64,000 nt of DNA from Aedes albopictus (GCF_035046485.1 NC_085138.1:31149047-31213046), one strand, 5' to 3'; shown: positions 42,750 to 53,050, counted from the first letter of the stretch. Notes: generated by a model from the sequence alone, not told the origin. Made by a program: numbers and translations.

Positions 42750-42812
42750 TTTGTTTTAGGTCGAGTGGCCAGCACAGTCGCCCGACCTTATTAAGATCGA
42801 GCATCTCTGCGG
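42750..42812 (+). pseudogene. Tc1-type transposase scrap
   Basis: In one frame the DNA at about 42758-42808 reads VEWPAQSPDLIKIEHLCGQF, very close to the conserved WPAQSPDLNPIEHLWG segment before the last catalytic acidic residue in Tc1/mariner transposases. Nothing else of the protein is recognisable on either side. The upstream DNA is the inverted SINE fragment. Confidence 0.6.
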
Positions 42813-43171
42813 TCAATTTTGAAAATCAATAAGCAAAAACAAACAACCATAATTGATGGTCCCTTTGTGTTTATCGAGCATTTCTGATGAATATGCCGTA
42901 ACGTATAATCAGTCAAACCCCATCTGCTAGCAGCCGATTCGCGATGAACCGTTGAAGATCACTAAAGTGTTAAAAAAGTGGTGTGTTTGACTATAGAACT
43001 TGACACTGCAGAAATGAAAATGAAACACTTTCACTTGATTCTCGTCAAACCCCGTGATTCTGGCCTGAGGATTGTCTCGCATACCTAATTAGCTTAAACA
43101 TCAAAAACGTCAATCATGATCCTGAGCATTCTTCAATTAAAAAAAATCAGGCAAATCCCAACCACTAATGA

Positions 43172-43177
43172 TTTATT
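43172..43177 (-). other. Polyadenylation signal AATAAA
   Basis: AATAAA on the minus strand, about 114 bp beyond the stop codon of the antigen-5/CAP gene. A plausible 3' end signal for it. Confidence 0.5.
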
Positions 43178-43290
43178 TGTTACTCCTTACCAGACATGGC
43201 GTTTTGGTTTAGTAATTTTGGTCTTAAAACTCTAAGTTATCGAAAGTACATAGTTTGTACCATTTCGCAATTTAGCTCTGCAGCACATGC

Positions 43291-44131
43291 TCAAGCCTGT
43301 GGAGCCGGATAGTCGATCAACTGCGGGACCGGTTCATCCTCGTTACACAAACCGGCGAACTTCGGATTGCAGCCAGTCTTGCACTGAGAGCATGGATTAC
43401 CCTTGACGTAGATGGGGATACCGATGAAGTCGTTGAACGAGTAGTTGCAGACCAGGTACATCTGCAGCCAAGCATCATCATTGGTCCATTGGGCTAGACC
43501 GCATCCGACCTTGTTGACCTTATCGCTTCCCAGCACAGCAAAGTGGAACACCATCACGCTCTTGCCCGGATCGTACATGGTGTTGACCATGTTCTTGTTG
43601 ACATCGTGACGCTCATCCCACCAGCTGCTGATCAGTTTCGGGACCTGATCCTTGACGTCGATCGTATCGGCACTGGTTGCGATAAAGTTCAAGTTCTGAC
43701 CGGAGTTCAAGTATTTCTGGGTATTATGGCACTTGTCGTGACCTCGTTCACAACGGTTCGCGTTCATCTGAGCCGTGGCAGCCAGATCGTCGTCCCAGGT
43801 CTGACAGGAGGAAGTTTAGTTAATGATCGTGGTGTGATTGTTGAATCCTAAAAACTTACCAAAGTGGGCATAGCAGCGGCCTTGGGCAGCCATTTCACCC
43901 CTCCGGTAGCCAACGTGCTGCGGTAGTTGTTGTGGGTGTCCAAAATCAGTTGCTTCAGTTCGTCGGTCATTTCGATGATCTTGGCATCCTTCGGGCAAGA
44001 CTTGCTCAGCTTGCCGTTGTTCCGACATCCGATGTTGGTCATTCCGCCGAAGCAGATCTTATGGTCACAGTAGTCCGGTGCCGTGTGGGCCACTTTGAGA
44101 GCGGCCATGACCATCAGTGGCCAAATCCAGA
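43291..44131 (-). CDS. Antigen-5/CAP (SCP) secreted protein gene
   Basis: Two coding exons on the minus strand, 44131-43860 and 43800-43291, with a 59-bp intron (GTAAGT...CTGTCAG, phase 0). The protein is a secreted antigen-5-related CAP protein, a family found in insect saliva, gut and reproductive tissue. A hydrophobic start (WIWPLMVMAALKVAHT) looks like a signal peptide. The Cys-rich N-terminal region has DYCDHKIC and NIGCRNNG. The CAP core has HNNYRSTLATGG, then TWDDDLAATAQMNANRC across the splice, GHDKCHNT, and the CAP signatures VGCGLAQW and YLVCNYSF. The C-terminal hinge has CSQCKTGCNPKFAGLC. About 259 residues are accounted for, normal for the family. The sequence TTTCCCACTGTCTTCCCCATCAG before 44131 is a strong acceptor (phase 1), so a short 5' exon with the true ATG is probably missing from this call. 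The internal ATG at 44114 is an alternative start. Confidence 0.92.
43801..43859 (-). other. 59-bp intron of antigen-5/CAP gene
   Basis: The donor GTAAGT follows codon TTG and the acceptor is CTGTCAG before ACCTGGGACGAC. Removing it joins the CAP core without a frame change. Confidence 0.92.
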
Positions 44132-44310
44132 CTGATGGGGAAGACAGTGGGAAATATTGGTGAGAACGGATATAGAAGATGGATCAGTGGAAGCTTGCTT
44201 AGTTTTTAAATAAACTAGGGTTTTGATGTAATTCACACCCAGCTTAGCATCGACCAATAATGATCGAGTTTATTCGTGCACTTCGCCAAATGTTTTTTTT
44301 TGTTTGTTTT

Positions 44311-44352
44311 AACGAGATTTTAACCCTAGGTTAGTTCATCTCAGGGTTCGTC
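44311..44352 (-). mobile_element. Feilai-like SINE 3' fragment
   Basis: On minus, CCTGAGATGAACTAACCTAG followed by GGTTAAAATCTCGTT equals the tail of the SINE at 2316-2490. Confidence 0.7.
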
Positions 44353-44400
44353 TAATGTGTCGTGACCAATTTGGTATCATACATTAATTTATCAAGTACA

Positions 44401-44826
44401 TGCTGCCGTGAATCGCAAGTCAGTCCCATCTGTAAAAAGTAGGCATTGAGAAAATGGACTCTAAAGTTTTTAAATTCGATTTCTATGTGAAACTTCAAAA
44501 ATTCGCCATAAATTGAAAAAATCTGCGATTATCATGAAAATTTCACACATTGTTTCGAACGTGAAAACGTAACAGTGAAAAATATAAAACTGGCTAAAAC
44601 ATTGTTAAGTTTTGAACTGGAGGGTACCCAAGTTCATAATGAGACTGACTTGCGATTACATTTCATTATGGGACAATCTGACTTGGTGTTGTTTATTAAT
44701 TTTACTGAACAAACTATATATGTTTATTCACGCAGCTGAAAGATCATCCGAAGAAAGATCGAAAACGGTCATTAACTCGTTTTTGTCCAAAATGCAGATG
44801 GGACTGACTTGCGATTCACGGCAGCA
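44401..44826. mobile_element. TIR MITE TGCTGCCGTGAATCGC, 426 bp
   Basis: Perfect-looking inverted ends: TGCTGCCGTGAATCGCAAGT at the left, continuing CAGTCCCATCTG, with the complement at 44796-44826. GACTGACTTGCGATT recurs inside near 44644. The target duplication is unclear. Confidence 0.8.
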
Positions 44827-45081
44827 TATCATGTGAAAAAAAATACTTAAAATGATTAGATTCAATTATTGTCTATTTCGGGAACATCCTGAACTCAATT
44901 CCCGGCACACCTTCTTCGTGACACAATGGTATTAACAACAACAATTCTGCTAGCTGTTGCTGCGGTTTCCTTCGTCGTATGCAAAACAAGAAAAATGTTC
45001 AACTCGTGTAAAGTGAAATTAAAATGTAAAATTTCACGTTATTTTGATGTCCTGTAATATTGGAGCTGGGTATTGATAGTT
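44827..45081. other. Unassigned DNA
   Basis: No feature recognised apart from the start of a CTT-rich run that belongs to the following SINE. Confidence 0.3.
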
Positions 45082-45348
45082 CTTTTTCTTCTTCTTCTTC
45101 TTTATGGCTCTACGTTCCAACAGGAATTTCACCTGCCTCTTTTCAACTTAGTGTTCTTTGAACACTTCCACAGCTATTAGTTGAAGGGCTTTCTTTGCCT
45201 GCCATTGCATGAATTTGTATATTGTGAGGCAAGTACAATGATACACAATGGCCAGGGAGTCGAGAAAATTTTCCCGACCGGAACGAGAATCGAATACGCC
45301 TTCTCCGGATTAGTAATCCATAGCCTTAACCACTAGGCTAACTTGGTA
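45082..45348 (-). mobile_element. tRNA-derived SINE, inverted
   Basis: The order matches 59509-59795: a CTTCTTCTTC tail, CACTTCCACAGCTATTAGTT, GCATGAATTTGTATATTGTG, GGGAGTCGAGAAAATTTTCC, a decayed B-box, and TAACCACTAGGCTAAC. More diverged than the 59509 copy. Confidence 0.75.
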
Positions 45349-46064
45349 TTGATCGTCTGCATCCATATCTCAGCAATGAAATGGTGCAAACAATGTGGGG
45401 TGTTGTGATTTCTTGCCTATATTTATACTGTGTTGTTGAAGAGGCAAGAAACGAAGAATACAACAATATAGGAACCCACAGCGCTTCACTGTCAAAGTTA
45501 TGTTAAAGGTCAAAGATGCATCGATTCTGGTTTTATAGTGGAATCAATTTCAATTATCACTTTTCAACCCAATTACCAAAAACTCTAGCTTACATTTGAC
45601 CACAGCAATCATGTTGTCCGAATTTCCTCACTCCTCAAACAGAACACACTCGTTGAGACCGCTAGTACCAATATCACAGTCGTACAGTTCCACTTCGGGA
45701 CCACTACCGAACTAGATACCTGACCCATCAGTAAACACCTCATTTTATAGCGAAGAAGCTTCCTTCGTGAAATCGAGCTCCACAAGCTGGCTAAGATGGT
45801 TGGTGCGATACGCTAATCTGTTCGCTTTTTTCACATTACACAATATGAATAATTATCCTGATTCATGGGATGCAAATCGGGATCCGGGGAGGGTGTGCTT
45901 TGCATGCACCCTTGCAAGTTTCAAGTTCCGAGCGTTCCTCATTGACCAAGTAGTATCCAATGCCTTTGCTCCTCTTCCCTTGATCCGATCAGATGAATAT
46001 AACAAAATCCCGCCAATTTAAGTTATTATTTTGAGCCATCACAATAAGGGTTTTGACTTGACTT

Positions 46065-46210
46065 GACTTCCGTGGGCATAGAGTATCTTCAGCTTGCTAC
46101 ACGATGGTCATTGGCAGTTCTCAGTTCATTACTGTGGAAGTGCTCATAAAACACAAATCTGAGAAGCAGGCGCTGTCCTTATGGGAATTTTCACCAAGAA
46201 GAAGAACAAG
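46065..46210 (+). mobile_element. SINE 3' part
   Basis: GTGGGCATAGAGTATCTTC, ATGGTCATTGGCAGTTCTC, GTGGAAGTGCTCATAA and an AAGAAGAAGAAC tail match the 33940 SINE on its own strand. The tRNA head is absent. Confidence 0.6.
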
Positions 46211-46265
46211 AGTAATAAGAATTATCCAGACGGTTTGGGATTCCCTTTGGACTTGACACTTTGAG

Positions 46266-46346
46266 AAAGTGATCCGGTAGCTTAGATGATTGGAGCGCCC
46301 GTCCAGGGAATTGGCAGTCATAGGTTCAATTCCTATCGGAACACCC
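46266..46346 (+). mobile_element. tRNA-like sequence / SINE head
   Basis: An A-box-like GGTAGCTTAGATGATTGG and a good B-box GGTTCAATTCC are spaced as in a tRNA, with a T-stem ATAGG/CCTAT. The acceptor stem is poor, so this is more likely a SINE head or a tRNA pseudogene than a working tRNA. Confidence 0.45.
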
Positions 46347-46370
46347 TACTTTTTCACAAATTAAAATTAA

Positions 46371-46571
46371 GGTGAATATAGAATGAAGCCACGCCTTGAA
46401 TTTTCAAAAGCACAAATCTGAAGAATCAAGTATCGCACTTAGCTGAAAAGTTGATCGATTGGTCACCACCAGCGAGTGACCAATCGATCAACTTTTCAGC
46501 TTGGTGCGACGTTTGGTTCCTCAGATTTGTGCTTTCAAAAATTCAAGGTGTGTCTTCGTTCTATATTCACC
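46371..46571. mobile_element. Foldback MITE, TTAA target, 201 bp
   Basis: Nearly complete palindrome. GGTGAATATAGAATGAAG at the left pairs with the right end, and the centre has GCTGAAAAGTTGATCGATTG pairing with its complement around a loop at about 46468-46478. TTAA lies on both sides (46367-46370, 46572-46575), as for piggyBac-type insertions. Confidence 0.85.
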
Positions 46572-47267
46572 TTAACTTCGTTGATACGTATTTTGTACCT
46601 GTAATTTTGTATCACATTCATTACACATTTTCCGTCGGGTACACTGCCAAAGATCCAATCAAAACGTGTGTTGGTCGGTCATATTCGACAGCCCTGGATG
46701 ATGGCGCGTGGAACCGGGAAAAGTAAGTATGATCGGAGCGTGATATGTGTGCATGAACTGGAGCAGATTCTCCCACGCCCGATTCCATTGCAACCACCCG
46801 CCCCTGGCCCTGCCGGGCCGGGTGTGTGGTGGGAAAATCAAACCCTTCTGTTGCTGCTGCTGCTGGTGGGCCTCAGCCGAAGGTGAATTACGTGTGCGTT
46901 CGATGAGCAAATGGAAGGGTGCTGAAGGGTGTAGGTACGACTGTACGAGCGAGGCGTGGCGTCAATTGTTGCTCGAACAGATTTGATTAAACGATAACAT
47001 TGAAACAGGTTCTAAATCCTTTAATAATTGATGCCCGAGGGCTGCTGGTGTGAAAATTGAAGCAATTCCATAAAAAAGCACTCAAGACTAATGAATACTG
47101 ACTCCTGGGGCGGATTTGATTCTGAACTATACGGGTATGAGTTTAGTTTGAATTCGATTGAAGTGTTTTATGTTTTGCTTACAGAGCATGTGTAGTCAAC
47201 GTTGTAATAATTTGACACTTAATTTGATGAAACAATAATAATTTGCATAACTTCAAACATCAACATT

Positions 47268-47327
47268 GGAACTTCCTCAGGGGATCGAAAATGCAACAAT
47301 TTCATTCGATTCCCTGAGGAAGATCCA
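47268..47327. repeat. Short hairpin
   Basis: TTGGAACTTCCTCAGGGGAT pairs with the downstream CCCTGAGGAAGATCCAA around a loop of about 20 nt. Function unknown. Confidence 0.6.
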
Positions 47328-47419
47328 ATAAGGCTCAAAACGTTGAAAATAGAAAACATATAGTTGATTTTGACCCCCAAAAAGACTGGAACGCGGTGTT
47401 AGTTGAATACCTGTAAGTA

Positions 47420-47670
47420 AAAGACAATCGGGTTAAGTACTGTTTCTTTTAATTCCACTAAGAATTTGCATCCTTTGAGAGATACGTAATTCGACTTCAG
47501 CTCTAAGGTCGTCTTCAGTTCTCGTACATGACATTCAAGTCAATAAAATTCGAGCCAAGTATAAGACACTGAAGACAACCTTAGAGTTGAAGTCGAAATA
47601 AGTATGAGCCAAAGGATGAAAATTCTTAGTGGAATTAAAAAGGAACAGCACTTAACCTGATTTTCATTTT
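47420..47670. mobile_element. Foldback element, about 100-bp arms
   Basis: The left arm (GGGTTAAGTACTGTTTCTTT ... ATTCGACTTCAGCTCTAAGG) is the complement of the right arm (CCTTAGAGTTGAAGTCGAAA ... AAAGGAACAGCACTTAACCT), with a loop near 47525-47560. A single arm of the family lies at 13355-13470. Confidence 0.75.
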
Positions 47671-47769
47671 CTTGAAAAAAATGAGTATTTTCATACAAAA
47701 AAGCTTTACGGAGAGGTTACGTAATAAATGGATGCTGCCCAAGTGTAGGGTTCAAAATTTGTTTAAGAG

Positions 47770-48430
47770 AGATTAAAGAAACCCCCTGAGAGCCCCTGAA
47801 ATCCCCTGAGACTCCCTGAAACGCCAGTGAGACCCTTTACCCTCGGTATCAACCAACCGGTCAAACTTCCTTAGGTTGAAATGTCACACGAGCGCTGCCA
47901 TTTGATCATTAAGCCAACCTCCCAGTCATGTGTTTGCCACTTGTGCCGCTCATTTCAAAGCACCCCCCATGAAATACCCGGGACCCCTCAAATGCCCTGG
48001 AAAGCCCCTGGGACCCCTAAAATGCCCCTGAGACCACCCGAAACGCCCATTAGACCTTGTAAACTCCCGTGAAACCCCCCTGAAACTCCTTTGAGCGCCT
48101 CTGAAGCCTGCTGGAGACTCGTTGGAGCCCCCAGAAACTCTCTGAGACCCTCTGAATCACTCTGAATCCCCTTGAATCGCCCCGAAAACCTCCTGGTATC
48201 CCTCCGAAACGCCCCTGGATACCATGAAACGCCACTGAGACCCCCTTAAAAGCCCATGACACCCTCAAGAACTCCCCTGTGTTCTAAAGACTCTCAAATT
48301 GCCCTTGACGCCCACTGAGGCTTCCTAAATAGCCTCTGAGACCCACTGAAGCGCTCCAGAAACCCACTGAAACGATCTCGAGGATCTACAAGTATCCCCT
48401 GAAATCTCACGTCAGGTCCCCTGAAGCAAT
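47770..48430. repeat. Degenerate CCCCTGAAACGCC tract
   Basis: Irregularly repeated words CCCTGAGACC, CCCTGAAACGCC and CCTCTGAAAC at about 10-12-nt intervals. The complementary orientation is seen at 62780-63720 (GGCGTTTCAGAGG). Frames inside are not genes. Confidence 0.65.
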
Positions 48431-48823
48431 TCTGAGGGCCACTGAAGCACGTCGCTTTATCGAACCAGGAACGTCTCTAAGCAGTCCGATACGACACTAG
48501 GGCGTATCTCAATGACAGACTGGTGTCCTTGTAGTAGCGACATGGTATTACACCAGGAACACCTTTCGGTCTCGTAATTCAACAGGTCACCACTAACGAC
48601 GCTGTCTGAATTTTCTGCAGACTACCTTGGTTTGATCTCTATCTAACAAGCAGTGAGCCGCACATCTCTATCTAACAAGCAGCACCACCCTAAACCGGGT
48701 CCGTCTTTCACAACTTTATCTCTCTTTCGGCTCTTAGATGCCAATCTCCCGCACTCTCGCGGCCTACGAACAACAATGGTGCTTCGAATCCAGTTTGACT
48801 TTCTATTCTGCAGAGTTGTAACT
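48431..48823. other. Unassigned GC-richer DNA with a small duplication
   Basis: ATCTCTATCTAACAAGCAG occurs twice about 26 bp apart near 48635-48680. No coding evidence. It could be a remnant of a retroelement end. Confidence 0.3.
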
Positions 48824-48896
48824 TGTTCTGTAGCTTAGTTGGGTAAAGCGCCGAACTAGCGATAACGGAGTCGTGGGTTCAAATCCCACCAAAACA
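48824..48896 (+). pseudogene. Degenerate tRNA-Ala(AGC)-like sequence
   Basis: 73 nt. The acceptor TGTTCTG pairs with CAAAACA (one mismatch). The D-arm is GCTT/AAGC, the A-box TAGCTTAGTTGG is perfect, and the T-arm is GTGGG TTCAAAT CCCAC. The anticodon loop CTAGCGA would give AGC, but the anticodon stem has a mismatch and an extra base. A T run follows at about 48905. It looks like a tRNA pseudogene or SINE head rather than an active tRNA. Confidence 0.5.
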
Positions 48897-49029
48897 AGTG
48901 GTAATTTTTCACAAATTTACCTCTCAATTTGCCAATTAAACGTACTTTGCCTAAAAATACTTCAAGCTGTTACGTCTATTTCAGACATACTAGCCGACTG
49001 GTATAGCTGGAAAAGGGCAATAAAATCAT

Positions 49030-49510
49030 TGTGATTTCAAGGTCGTTTCAATGAGTTTACGAAGCTTTCAGGGGCGTTTCGAGGAAATTTAGGACAGTGT
49101 CGTATCAGAACGTTTCAAGAACACCCTTTAGTCAAAGGGTATTTCAGGGGCCTTTCAAAATATATGTGATGGGGTTTCTAAAAATCTTCCGAAACTTCCT
49201 GAAATGCCTCCAAGATTCCCCCGAAACCCCCTTGGATCCCATGTAACGCAACTTATAAGGTCCGAAAATTCCTAAAACTCTTCCGTTACGCTTTCGTAAC
49301 GCCTCTGAATCCGCCTAAAATCCTCTGAAACCCCCTCGGACCCCATGTAACGCACCCGAAAGGCTCCGAAGCCCCCGAAATCTCCTCCGTGACGATTCCG
49401 TCACGCCTCTTAATCCCGCAGAATATGTCCTTCAACTCCCTCAAATGCCTCCGATATCTCTCTTATACCCCCGTCAGACCTCATGTAACGCACCTTTTAA
49501 TGAAAATTTC
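49030..49510. repeat. Degenerate CCCGAAACCCC/GGCGTTTC tract
   Basis: Words such as TCCGAAACCCCCTTGG, CCCATGTAACGCAC and CCTCTGAATCC recur. CCATGTAACGCA appears three times about 110-140 bp apart, suggesting an older higher-order repeat. Confidence 0.55.
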
Positions 49511-49550
49511 TTCATAGGTGTGGTTCAAATATATATGAACAAAAACTAAA

Positions 49551-49908
49551 TAGGGAACGATCGGTGAAGTACCAAATTTGTAGTAATGAGCTGAATTTTT
49601 GTATGGAGAGAAGGTAGGTTCCCATTTCTGTAAGAATTCGTGCAAAAATCGTAGGTTTTATCATTCCTTGTCTAATTTGATACTGTTTGAGCAAAACTTT
49701 GGAAAATTTTGCTGTTGAAGAGACAAGAAATGGAGAAAACAACAACACAGTTTTCCACTGTTTTGTTCAAACAACATCAAATTAGACAAGAAATCATAAT
49801 ACCTACGATTTTTGCACGAATTTCTTGCAGAAATCGAGAACTTACCTTCTCACCATACAAAAATTTAGCTCATTACTACAAAAATAGTACTTCACCGATC
49901 GTGCCCTA
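49551..49908. mobile_element. Foldback element, about 160-bp arms
   Basis: The ends TAGGGAACGATCGGTGAAGT and the complement of TAGGGCACGATCGGTGAAGT pair. The arms continue through TAATGAGCTGAATTTTTGTA and CCTACGATTTTTGCACGAAT, with a central non-paired part near 49690-49760. Confidence 0.8.
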
Positions 49909-49919
49909 TTGGAAATAAT

Positions 49920-50209
49920 CTGGGTCGCCTAATTTTCCGGAAAACTCCAGTGGAAAACAAACGTTTTCCACAAACTCCACCTATTTTCAAAAATCATAAC
50001 TCAAGAACGAAGCATCGTAGACACAATGTTTTTTTTTTTGTGAAATCCAAAGCAAATTTTCACAGCAATTCAAAAAAATACAAAATAAAAATTGTTTTCC
50101 ACAAAATTTTCCACTGTTGAGGAAAATCGGTTGGAAAAGTCGGAAAACTATTTTTCGAAGTCCGGAAAAATTCGCAAAAAAATATATTTTTGAAAGGAAA
50201 TTTTACAAG
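49920..50209. mobile_element. Fragment of the 55.66-kb foldback family
   Basis: AATCATAACTCAAGAACGAA, GCATCGTAGACACAATG and ACAAACGTTTTCCACAAA match the interior of the element at 55662-57131. The remainder may continue after 51118 (TGAGTTATGACCAATTTTGT), so the next element probably inserted into it. Confidence 0.55.
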
Positions 50210-51118
50210 CTGATCGGGACAGTCAATATTTTAACTTTCCAAAAAGTGTTCAACTAGCTGTAACTTTTCGAAAAAGGCATCAAATATTCTCAAATTTTTA
50301 CTGGAGGTTCATCAGTAAAGTAAATGTGTATCAGTGGTCCAAAATAAGAAAAGATCGGGTCATTCTCCACGAAGTTATAAAGATTCTTGAAAAAGGTAAA
50401 ACTATTCGATAGCCAACTTTGAGCTATTATATCTCCGGATTCAATGAACCGATTGAAATGAAATTTTGACCATTTATGACTTATATAATAAGCTATGAAA
50501 AACCATTGACTTAACTTAATATTTTTAACACGGAAGAAAATAATAACGATTAGATTATTTTTTAATAAAACACCAAATTTTCCAAAATATCAACATCGTT
50601 TCAAAATTAAAGATGCAAATTATAGTTCAATTAATTTCCCTCTAATTGACTTATATATAAATGTGTTTTGAAGGAAAGTAACAACAAAGCTACCAATAAA
50701 TTGGAAAAGTTATAGAATGCATATTAAAAATGGACCAATTTACTAAAAAATCGTGAAAAAATTAAAATCGCTATAATTTTGTCTCTGGTTAAAAATTTCA
50801 AGTTAAGTCAAATGTTTTCTAGAGTTCATTATATAAGTCATAAATGGTCAAAATTTCATTTCAATCGGTCTATTGAATCCGGAGATATAATAGCTCAAAG
50901 TTGGCTATCGGATAATTTTACCTTTTTCAAGAATCTTTATAACTTCGTGGAGAATGGCCCGATCTTTTGAACCACTGATGCACAACTAGTTGATGCACTC
51001 ACAGTAAAAATTTGAGAATATTTGAAGCACTTTTCGAAAAGTTACAGCTAGTTGAACATTTTTTGAAAAGTGAAAATTTTGCTTGCCCCGATCATTTTGT
51101 CTATCCCCTGTATATTCT
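50210..51118. mobile_element. Large foldback element, about 0.9 kb
   Basis: The arms are over 350 bp. AGCTGATCGGGACAGTCAAT, CAACTAGCTGTAACTTTTCG, GGTCATTCTCCACGAAGTTA and GAGCTATTATATCTCCGGAT on the left all have complements in reverse order on the right, ending near CCCCGATCATTTTGTCTATC and CCCTGTA. No coding frame. Confidence 0.8.
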
Positions 51119-51359
51119 GAAAAATTTTCAAGATATGATTTTTCTCCGTTCCTGAGTTATGACCAATTTTGTGGAAATTGTTAATTTGCAAAACAGTAGA
51201 CCGTATGAATAAAAGGAAAAATTTCATCAGCTTTCGAACCTAGAAGAATTTTACCAGCTTTTCATGGGTGATTTGATTTAATTCCAAATATGGGCTTCAC
51301 TAGGTTTGTTGGTGTAATAAAGAATGACTTGATGAATCCACGGTGACATCCCCCCACGA
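51119..51359. other. Unassigned DNA after foldback element
   Basis: The first 60 bp probably continue the interrupted element described at 49920. Nothing else is seen. Confidence 0.3.
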
Positions 51360-53050
51360 GATCCTTTTGGGATTCCATAGGAACTCCATCGCGGTTTCTC
51401 CACAAATTTGTTCCAGGACTCGTCTAGGAGTGTTATATGATATTTCTAAGGAGTTCTTGATGATTCTCTGGGGTTCTTCGAGGAGTTTCTTCTGAGATTC
51501 CTAAAGAGATTCCAGCTCTCACCTGGATTCCTCCAGAAAGTACTCCCGAGATTCTTCCAGAGTTCATTCTGGGATTTCTCAAGGTGAAACATCAAGAAAT
51601 CCCATTGCAATTTTGCATACAAACTTTAGAGACACAAATTGGACGAACGCAACATCGAACCAAGCTGCACTTGTTTATCCTGGCTCTACTCACTTGAAAA
51701 AAGCAGCAGCTTTTCAAAATTGAGCGCATTTGTTTACGAATTTTGAAGATTGGTGCTCTTAAAAACGTGAGTAGCGATCCAAGTCGGTCATTGTGGCAGC
51801 CATATTTGATTTTTCTGATGTTTCCCCTTAAGGAATACCTTCTAATATTACTTGAGGGACTTTTTTATGCCTTAATCCTCCAGGAATTCCATCCCAGATT
51901 CTCATTAAAGTTTCTTTTGGAACGTCTTCAGATGTTTTTTTTTACATTTAGGAGGTATTCCTGGGAATTCCAGCAATTACACCCGGGATTTCTTTCGAGA
52001 TTTCTATAGGAGTTCTCTCGGAGCTTGCTTCAGAAATTTTTCCGAGGTTCATTCAGAAACTCCTTCCAAAATTCTGTCAGATAGTCCTTCCAGGAATTCT
52101 ATGCTTGATTCCTCCCGGAGTTTCTTCTGGGATTTCTTCAGGAATTCTTTATGAGATCCCACAAAAACTTCTTTCAGTATTTCTCCAAAAACTTTTTCGG
52201 GATTTTTCCTGCAGCTTCTTCTGAGATTCTTTCAGGAACTACTTCTGGGGTTACTTCAACAATTCCTTTCAGGATTGCTACGGTAATTCCACCAGAAATT
52301 CTTCCGGGATTCCTCCGGAAATTTTTATTGGGCTTCTGTCAGGTATTTGTTCTGGAATTATCTGAAATTTCTTTTTGGAACTCTTTCTGAGATTTCTCTA
52401 GGAACCTATTCTGGGAAATTCTTCTGGAAGTCTATTAGAAACTGCTTCCAGGATTTCTTCGGGAGCTCTTTCAAGGATTCATCTAGGAACTCTTTTCTGG
52501 TTTCCTCCAAGAATTTCGTTTTGAATTTCTGCAGATCCTTCTGAAATTCCTCTGTGAGTTCATTCTGAAACTCTTTAAAATGTTTCTAATAGAAATCATT
52601 TAGAAGTTGATTAAGAAGAGTATTTCTGGCGTTCGATTTGAATAGGTCGTATGTTTGCTCTTATTCCTATGCAGATTCGACCTATTCAAAACGAACACCA
52701 GATTTTGAGAAATTCCTCTAGTAGTTTCTGATTATAGAACTCTTCATGAAGTTCTTACAGAATTTTTCCTTGAAGAAATACTCCACCAAGTTCCTTCTGG
52801 CTTTCCGCAGAAGCTTTTAGGGGAATTTTGGAAGGAATTTTTGGAGATTTCACGGAATTGTATGAGAAATCACGGAAGAAATTCCTTGAAGTCCCAAGAG
52901 GCAATCCCAGAAGGAATTCAGAAAGATGGATGAGATGGATCCTGTTAGGAATCTCAGAAGAAACTCCTGGAAGGACTTCAGAGGGAGCTTCAATAGAACC
53001 CCAAAAAGAATCTCAGAGTTAGCTTCCTGAGGAAAAACAGAAAGAAGTCC
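51360..53050. repeat. Degenerate AATTCCTTCAG/TTCTGGGATT tract
   Basis: Long low-complexity tract with words GGGATTTCTTC, GGAATTCC and TCTTCTGGAAG. Frames such as 52151-52390 and 52347-52544 derive from it. A 76-bp MITE derivative is inserted at 52626. Confidence 0.65.
52626..52701. mobile_element. 76-bp miniature of the CTGGAG MITE, TSD ATTT
   Basis: The ends CTGGCGTTCGATTTGAATAG and complement, with GTCGTATGT after the left end, resemble the 253-bp MITEs. It is flanked by ATTT (52622-52625, 52702-52705). Almost only terminal sequence remains. Confidence 0.75.

Larger units (their letters stand above)
45590..47050 (+). other. Segment paralogous to 9.7-10.7 kb
   Basis: Second copy of the duplicated low-copy segment, lying about 1.3 kb upstream of the antigen-5/CAP gene. 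Shared blocks are CTTACATTTGACCACAGC (45592), GTTCCACTTCGGGACC (45685), GTGCATGAACTGGAGCAGATT (46752), GGTGGGAAAATCAAA (46831) and GATTAAACGATAACATTGAAA (46985). It has been enlarged by SINE, tRNA-like and foldback insertions between 46065 and 46571. No protein frame is shared. Confidence 0.5.

Noticed and set aside
44248..44250. ATG at 44250-44248 (minus) as first exon of the CAP gene
   Set aside because: It reads four codons to a GT that would be a phase-0 donor, which does not fit the phase-1 acceptor at 44132. It also runs into TGA if unspliced.
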